From an uncultured Chlamydiae bacterium (GTDB lineage Bacteria; Chlamydiota; Chlamydiia; Chlamydiales; CALBHK01), in contig CALBHK010000314.1 of NCBI GenBank assembly GCA_937894565.1, positions 1 to 9,326 of the forward strand: a stretch of DNA of 9,326 bases, written 5' to 3'. Position 1 is the stretch's first letter. The number at the start of each line of letters is the position of its first letter. The notes under the pieces are model-generated. The model did not search any database, was not told the DNA's origin, and worked only from the letters and a program-made list of their open reading frames with translations. The position numbers were made by a program, and so were the translations under genes. Shown here piece after piece: positions 6,121 to 9,326 of this stretch.

Positions 6121-7767
6121 ATGACAGCTAAAGACATCAAATACCAACAAGATGCAAGAGAAAAAATCAAAATAGGGGTAGAAACTTTAGCCAAAGCGGT
6201 CACAGTGACTCTAGGCCCTAAAGGCAGAAATGTCATTATCGATAAAGCATACGGCCCTCCACATATTACTAAAGACGGCGTGACTGTGGCTAAAGAAATA
6301 GAACTAGAAGATCCGCATGAAAACATGGGCGCTCAGATGGTGAAAGAAGTCGCCAGCAAAACTAATGACAGAGCAGGAGACGGCACTACAACTGCTACCG
6401 TTTTAGCTAGAATCATCTATACAGAAGGGCTAAAAATTGTCGCTGCAGGAGGCAACCCCATCAGCATCAAACGCGGCATGGAAAAAGCTTTAGCTAACGT
6501 TTTAGAAGGTTTATCTTCCAGAAGCAAGCCTATCAAAACAAAAAAAGAGATTGCTCAAGTAGCCACCGTCTCTGCTAACAATGAAGAAGAGATCGGCGAA
6601 CTCATTGCCGAAGGAACAGACAAGGTTGGCAAAGATGGCACCATGACTGTGGAAGAGGCTAAAGGATTTGAAACAACGCTTGAAGTGGTAGAAGGAATGT
6701 CTTTTGATCGCGGCTTCCTCTCCCCTTACTTCATGACAAATGTAGAAACACAAGAGTGCATACTAGAAGATGCCTACATTCTTATTTATGATAAAAAAGT
6801 ATCCGCCATTAAAGATATTCTTCCTATTTTACAGACAATTGCTCAGGAAGGGCGCAGCTTGCTGATTCTTGCTGAAGATGTAGATGGCGATGCACTACCG
6901 ACTTTAGTACTCAACCGTCTGCGCGCTGGATTAAAGATTTGCGCTGTAAAGGCTCCAGGATTTGGAGATCGTCGCAAAGCGATGTTGGAAGATATTGCTA
7001 TCTTAACCGGTGCTACTCTTATTAGCGAAGAAGTGGGACACAAACTAGAAAGCACTACAATCGAGATGTTAGGGAAGATTAAAAAAATCATCATCAATAA
7101 AGATGAAACTACCCTTGTTGAAGGACGTGGAGATCAAACAGCCATCAAAGAGCGTGTAAGACAACTTAAAGCGCAAATAGAAGATAGCACTTCTAGCTAC
7201 GATAAAGAGAAACTTCAGGAACGTTTAGCAAAACTTTCAGGCGGTGTGGGTGTGATTCGCGCAGGCGCTGCAACAGAAATTGCGATGAAAGAGAAAAAAG
7301 ACCGCATCGAAGATGCGCTGCATGCTACTAAAGCTGCTTTAGAGGAAGGAATTTCTCCAGGAGGCGGATCAGCTTACATTAACTGCATTGATGCTGTTAA
7401 AGAGCTTGCCGAGACTCTAAATAATGCAGACGAGCGTACAGGAGCTCTTATCATTGCACGCGCTTTAGAAGAGCCTTTACGCATGATCGCCTTCAACGCA
7501 GGAGAAGAAGGCTCGATCATCGTTCAAAAAGTGAAAGAGGGCATTAAGTCTGGCAAGAAAAACTTTGGTTTCAATGCTCTGACCAGCGAATTTGTAGATA
7601 TGATCGAGGCCGGTATTATCGATCCTACAAAAGTTTCTCGCTGCGCCCTTGAGAATGCTGTTTCTATTTCAAGCATTCTTCTCACAACTGAAGCCATTAT
7701 TGCTGACAATAAAGAGAGCAAAGCAGCAAGTGCTGGAGCTCCTGCAATGTCTGGAGGCATGTACTAA
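6121..7767 (+). CDS. groEL: Chaperonin GroEL (GroES-linked copy)
   Basis: GroEL is the ATP-driven tetradecameric chaperonin that folds cytoplasmic proteins with GroES. The 548-residue length equals that of E. coli GroEL. The nucleotide pocket is intact: TLGPKGRNV (30-38), Asp52 in TKDG, GDGTTT with Asp87 (86-91), and the hydrolysis Asp398 in IEDALHATKAA. The apical domain, GGGS segment and DPTKVSR motif are in place. The tail is short and ends in a single GGM unit plus Tyr rather than the long GGM repeat of many bacteria. An AGGAG site precedes the ATG. Chlamydiae usually carry further divergent groEL paralogs elsewhere; the canonical catalytic residues and the adjoining groES mark this as the functional main copy. 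A strong terminator follows 17 bp after the stop. Confidence 0.98.
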   Translation: MTAKDIKYQQDAREKIKIGVETLAKAVTVTLGPKGRNVIIDKAYGPPHITKDGVTVAKEIELEDPHENMGAQMVKEVASKTNDRAGDGTTTATVLARIIYTEGLKIVAAGGNPISIKRGMEKALANVLEGLSSRSKPIKTKKEIAQVATVSANNEEEIGELIAEGTDKVGKDGTMTVEEAKGFETTLEVVEGMSFDRGFLSPYFMTNVETQECILEDAYILIYDKKVSAIKDILPILQTIAQEGRSLLILAEDVDGDALPTLVLNRLRAGLKICAVKAPGFGDRRKAMLEDIAILTGATLISEEVGHKLESTTIEMLGKIKKIIINKDETTLVEGRGDQTAIKERVRQLKAQIEDSTSSYDKEKLQERLAKLSGGVGVIRAGAATEIAMKEKKDRIEDALHATKAALEEGISPGGGSAYINCIDAVKELAETLNNADERTGALIIARALEEPLRMIAFNAGEEGSIIVQKVKEGIKSGKKNFGFNALTSEFVDMIEAGIIDPTKVSRCALENAVSISSILLTTEAIIADNKESKAASAGAPAMSGGMY

Positions 7768-7783
7768 AGGGCAATATAAAATT

Positions 7784-7821
7784 AAGAACGTCGCTGTTTT
7801 TTCAGCGATGTTCTTTTTTTT
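7784..7821 (+). terminator. Rho-independent terminator of groESL
   Basis: AAGAACGTCGCTG (7784-7796) pairs with CAGCGATGTTCTT (7803-7815) across a six-T loop, giving a 13-bp stem with one G-U pair. It is followed directly by a T run to 7821. It sits 17 bp beyond the groEL stop and separates the chaperonin unit from the tRNA genes. Confidence 0.93.
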
Positions 7822-7832
7822 ATGAAAAAGGC

Positions 7833-7861
7833 TTGTCGAAAAAGTCAGCAACTGATATAGT
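7833..7861 (+). promoter_or_regulatory. Promoter of tRNA-fMet
   Basis: TTGTCG (7833-7838) and TATAGT (7856-7861) are spaced by exactly 17 bp, with four and five of six consensus matches. The -10 ends 22 bases before the mature tRNA end, so transcription would start about 15 bases upstream of it. The position directly after the groEL terminator supports an independent tRNA unit. Confidence 0.6.
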
Positions 7862-7883
7862 TTGGGCACAAAGTCGTTAATAT

Positions 7884-7956
7884 CGCGGGGTGGAGCAGGG
7901 GTTAGCTCGTCGGGCTCATAACCCGAAGGTCGGTGGTTCGAATCCGCCCCCCGCTA
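7884..7956 (+). tRNA. Initiator tRNA-fMet (anticodon CAT)
   Basis: The sequence folds into a complete cloverleaf of 73 bases. The acceptor stem pairs GCGGGG with CCCCGC, and the first base C1 faces T72 without pairing, the mark of a bacterial initiator that permits formylation and blocks elongation use. The D stem has the A11-T24 pair. The anticodon stem TCGGG/CCCGA holds the three consecutive G-C pairs needed for P-site entry, with loop CTCATAA. The T stem GGTGG/CCGCC has one G-T pair and loop TTCGAAT. CCA is not encoded and must be added afterwards. Confidence 0.95.
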
Positions 7957-7979
7957 ATTTTCAAGCGACTTATGGTCAG

Positions 7980-8000
7980 TGGGTCACATTTAGTGACCCA
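7980..8000 (+). other. Perfect 8-bp hairpin between the two tRNA genes
   Basis: TGGGTCAC (7980-7987) and GTGACCCA (7993-8000) are exact reverse complements around a five-base ATTTA loop. The hairpin begins 24 bases beyond the end of tRNA-fMet and would lie in its 3' trailer. It lacks a following T run, so it is not a classical terminator, but it could mark a transcript end or a processing point. The rest of the 93-bp spacer holds the candidate promoter of the next tRNA. Confidence 0.5.
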
Positions 8001-8001
8001 A

Positions 8002-8029
8002 TTGATCTGCTTAGAGGCCATTCTATAGG
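8002..8029 (+). promoter_or_regulatory. Candidate promoter of the second tRNA
   Basis: TTGATC (8002-8007) and TATAGG (8024-8029) are spaced by 16 bp, each with four of six consensus matches. The -10 ends 20 bases before the tRNA, almost the same geometry as at tRNA-fMet. This would make the second tRNA a separate unit, although readthrough from the first promoter is equally possible. Confidence 0.35.
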
Positions 8030-8049
8030 CTTCTCTAGCTACCAATTCT

Positions 8050-8123
8050 AGCGGCATAGCTCAGTTGGTTAGAGCAACGGAATCATAATCCGTGGGTCCC
8101 TGGTTCGAGTCCTGGTGCCGCTA
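8050..8123 (+). tRNA. tRNA with anticodon CAT, probably elongator tRNA-Met
   Basis: A 74-base cloverleaf: acceptor stem AGCGGCA/TGCCGCT is fully paired (A1-T72), D arm GCTC/GAGC, anticodon stem ACGGA/TCCGT with loop ATCATAA (anticodon CAT), and T arm CCTGG-TTCGAGT-CCTGG. The paired first base and lack of three G-C pairs rule out an initiator. A CAT anticodon can also belong to tRNA-Ile2, whose C34 is changed to lysidine. The anticodon arm resembles elongator tRNA-Met of many bacteria, so Met is preferred. The T stem has one T-T mismatch (positions 51 and 63). CCA is not encoded. Confidence 0.88.
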
Positions 8124-8368
8124 CACTTTTTCTTCTCTTCTATACACTATCCTAAGCTCGATTCTTCTCTCAACACCTCTTGTACGCTTCATTGCTTTTT
8201 CATTATTTTGGAGCACTTTTGGTGCAGTAAAATTCGACCTTCGAAAAAGAAAACTTCAGTTATGGGTAGGAACGATGGAAAAGAATGAAAAACAGCGATA
8301 TAGAAAATGATAGATAAGGGAATTGCAACAGAAGAAGAATTCTTAAATGAATTTTCGGAATATCATAG
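8124..8368. other. Stretch without a convincing gene; possible short gene fragments
   Basis: No reading frame here has a good start signal or a recognisable product. The frame open across 8092-8310 begins inside the tRNA and is rejected as a gene. Its last codons (from ATG 8274, MEKNEKQRYRK) end at a TGA that overlaps ATG 8307 of another frame, whose first 24 or so residues (MIDKGIATEEEFLNEF and on) look protein-like before it runs into the antisense of the HAF gene. The two pieces could be a frameshifted relic of one gene, but I recognise no family. There is no repeat of the tRNA 3' end that would indicate an attachment site. Confidence 0.4.
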
Positions 8369-9052
8369 TTATCTTGAACCTTCTGATAAATTGAGAATAC
8401 AAGGATACCGATCACCCCAAACTGAACATTCTCCAGCTATTTGTCCTTTATTATTTATTCCCACAACTGAATCAATGCTCTCAGGTTCAAAAGAGGGCGA
8501 ATATGGCTGAGCAAGGTGGTGAATATCTTCTACATTCAATAATTGAGCAAGGGTCATAATTTTATTATTTATCCAAAGACCTGGAACAGAGTCTCCATTA
8601 TCTAATCTCAAGTACCCAAGAACTATTTGTCTATCGTTAAAATCAATTCCATGCAAACCATCTACTGATTTTAATCCTGTCCCTAAATTCCATAAATACG
8701 ACATGTAATCCCCTGTAACACACAATAATTCACTAACATTATTTAACTTTATTTTGTATGTATAACTACTAAGAGGAAACTCTACTAAATGCAGCTCCCC
8801 ATCCCCAAAAAAGACTTCACGTTTTACAAGGGTGTACTTACCTGTCAATAAATTAAATTTGCCACAATCAACAAAACCTGCTAATTCCCCGCGATTATTA
8901 ATAGTTTCAACCTGTATCTTCAATGGGTAAACACCAATTGACTCAAACTTTTGAGCAAACTTTGAACCTACTCCAAGATCAGAAACGACCCCGTTATCCC
9001 ATTTAAAAGGGCGCGAATCTACAGCTCCCTTTGGCTGATAAGTTCCAATCAT
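8369..9052 (-). CDS. HAF-repeat-like protein, probably N-terminally truncated
   Basis: The 227-residue product carries spaced copies of the motif seen in HAF-family (probable extracellular repeat) proteins: GTYQ with PFKWDNGVVSDLG (3-6, 15-27), INNRGELAGF (51-60), GIDFNDRQIVLGYLR (135-149) with PGLWINNK (157-164), and VGINNKGQIAGE (197-208). Such repeats form beta-propeller-like folds and are often exported, but no signal peptide is present. The ATG at 9052 has no ribosome binding site and falls inside a repeat (the usual GQxxGTY turn), so the real start has probably been lost. It runs opposite to the flanking tRNA and remnant genes, and its 5' end overlaps the plus-strand remnant at 9031-9276. 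It may be an expressed gene, a fragment, or an inserted relic. The function is unknown. Confidence 0.6.
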   Translation of the reverse strand: MIGTYQPKGAVDSRPFKWDNGVVSDLGVGSKFAQKFESIGVYPLKIQVETINNRGELAGFVDCGKFNLLTGKYTLVKREVFFGDGELHLVEFPLSSYTYKIKLNNVSELLCVTGDYMSYLWNLGTGLKSVDGLHGIDFNDRQIVLGYLRLDNGDSVPGLWINNKIMTLAQLLNVEDIHHLAQPYSPSFEPESIDSVVGINNKGQIAGECSVWGDRYPCILNLSEGSR

Positions 9053-9276
9053 TTGTCCAAGAACACACCACGCTTGAATGTCTTCAGACTGTTGTACCTG
9101 AATTAAAAGAGCTCTGTCTGAATTGGGATAACCTTTCAGATTATAATAGAGGAAAACAAGCCGGTTATATTATTGGAAAGTATGGGGTTGATATTCTAAT
9201 TCCAGGTGCTGTTATTAGGGTTCATGTGAAGAATTGGGGCACACTCTCATTCAGGCTCTCCTGGTTAACCAACTAA
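9031..9276 (+). pseudogene. Remnant of a large chlamydial protein's conserved C-terminal domain
   Basis: The plus-strand frame encodes a stretch (about residues 9-61) with the pattern TTLECLQTVVPELKELCLNW, then NRGKQAGYIIGKYGVDILIPGAV. From memory this resembles a domain near the C terminus of large, variable proteins of environmental chlamydiae, where the text continues with a KG-x-YRxLKRAN-type segment; I could not check this. Here the continuation is lost after GAV: the frame reads 18 unrelated residues and stops at 9276. The TTG at 9031 lacks a ribosome binding site and family-like sequence starts only near 9050, so the 5' part is missing as well. Both ends are therefore broken. It lies head-to-head against the HAF-like gene, which covers its beginning on the other strand. 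Confidence 0.55.
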
Positions 9277-9326
9277 TTGGTATTCTTTCCTATGCAAGTT
9301 GTATAATTTGAGCTTAAAATATTCTT

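Noticed and set aside
6117..7869. Five minus-strand open frames (6117-6326, 6511-6753, 6843-7097, 7524-7760, 7669-7869) opposite or just past groEL
   Set aside because: They are antisense shadows of a highly conserved coding sequence (the last also covers the terminator), with no ribosome binding sites or family-like content.
8092..8310. 72-residue plus-strand open frame
   Set aside because: It begins inside the tRNA gene at 8050-8123 and has no recognisable content; only its last codons may belong to a gene relic.
8307..8510. 67-residue plus-strand open frame as a complete gene
   Set aside because: From about 8372 onward it is the antisense of the HAF-like gene. Only the first 20 or so residues look protein-like, so it is treated as a possible fragment.
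8100..9326. Integrated element using the tRNA as attachment site
   Set aside because: No repeat of the tRNA 3' end was found further right, and no integrase or transposase gene is present in the window.
9277..9326. TATAAT at 9302-9307 as a promoter leading out of the window
   Set aside because: The only -35-like hexamer (TTGGTA, 9277-9282) is 19 bp away and no downstream gene is visible, so it cannot be supported.

Overview
The window most likely comes from a member of the Chlamydiae, probably an environmental (Parachlamydiales-like) lineage. The clues are the pepF-groES-groEL gene order, which as I recall is the order in Chlamydia trachomatis; a CIRCE heat-shock operator in front of groES; tRNA genes without an encoded CCA end; and a broken gene whose C-terminal domain I recall, unchecked, from large proteins of environmental chlamydiae. 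The genus cannot be fixed from this window.

Left part, minus strand (1-2490): a cluster that appears to be read from one promoter near 2551-2579. It holds a biotin-protein-ligase N-domain-like protein (BPL_N family) split in two frames by what looks like loss of one base, then tyrS, then an HU/IHF-type DNA-binding protein cut by the left window edge. The HU gene may also have its own promoter.

Middle part, plus strand (2573-7767): a divergent run that starts with a previously unlisted 51-residue basic small ORF with a strong ribosome binding site. It is followed at short spacing by rpiA, a bifunctional-nuclease-family gene (DUF151), the oligopeptidase gene pepF, and the chaperonin pair groES-groEL. 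groESL is probably its own unit, under a degenerate CIRCE operator and closed by a strong rho-independent terminator. The divergent control region between the two gene groups is compact: a perfect 9-bp inverted repeat, a good minus-strand promoter and a plus-strand extended -10 lie within about 80 bp.

Right part (7833-9326): two tRNA genes, both with anticodon CAT. One is the initiator tRNA-fMet and the other is probably the elongator tRNA-Met. Each has a plausible promoter of its own. Beyond them the sequence becomes accessory and decayed: about 245 bp with no convincing gene, a minus-strand HAF-repeat-like protein that looks truncated at its N terminus, and a plus-strand gene remnant carrying a conserved C-terminal domain.

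Most of the window is core housekeeping. The parts worth a second look are the 2068-2733 divergent region (frameshifted gene, palindrome, small ORF) and the decayed accessory end after the tRNAs. I see no transposase, CRISPR array or intact novel defence system.
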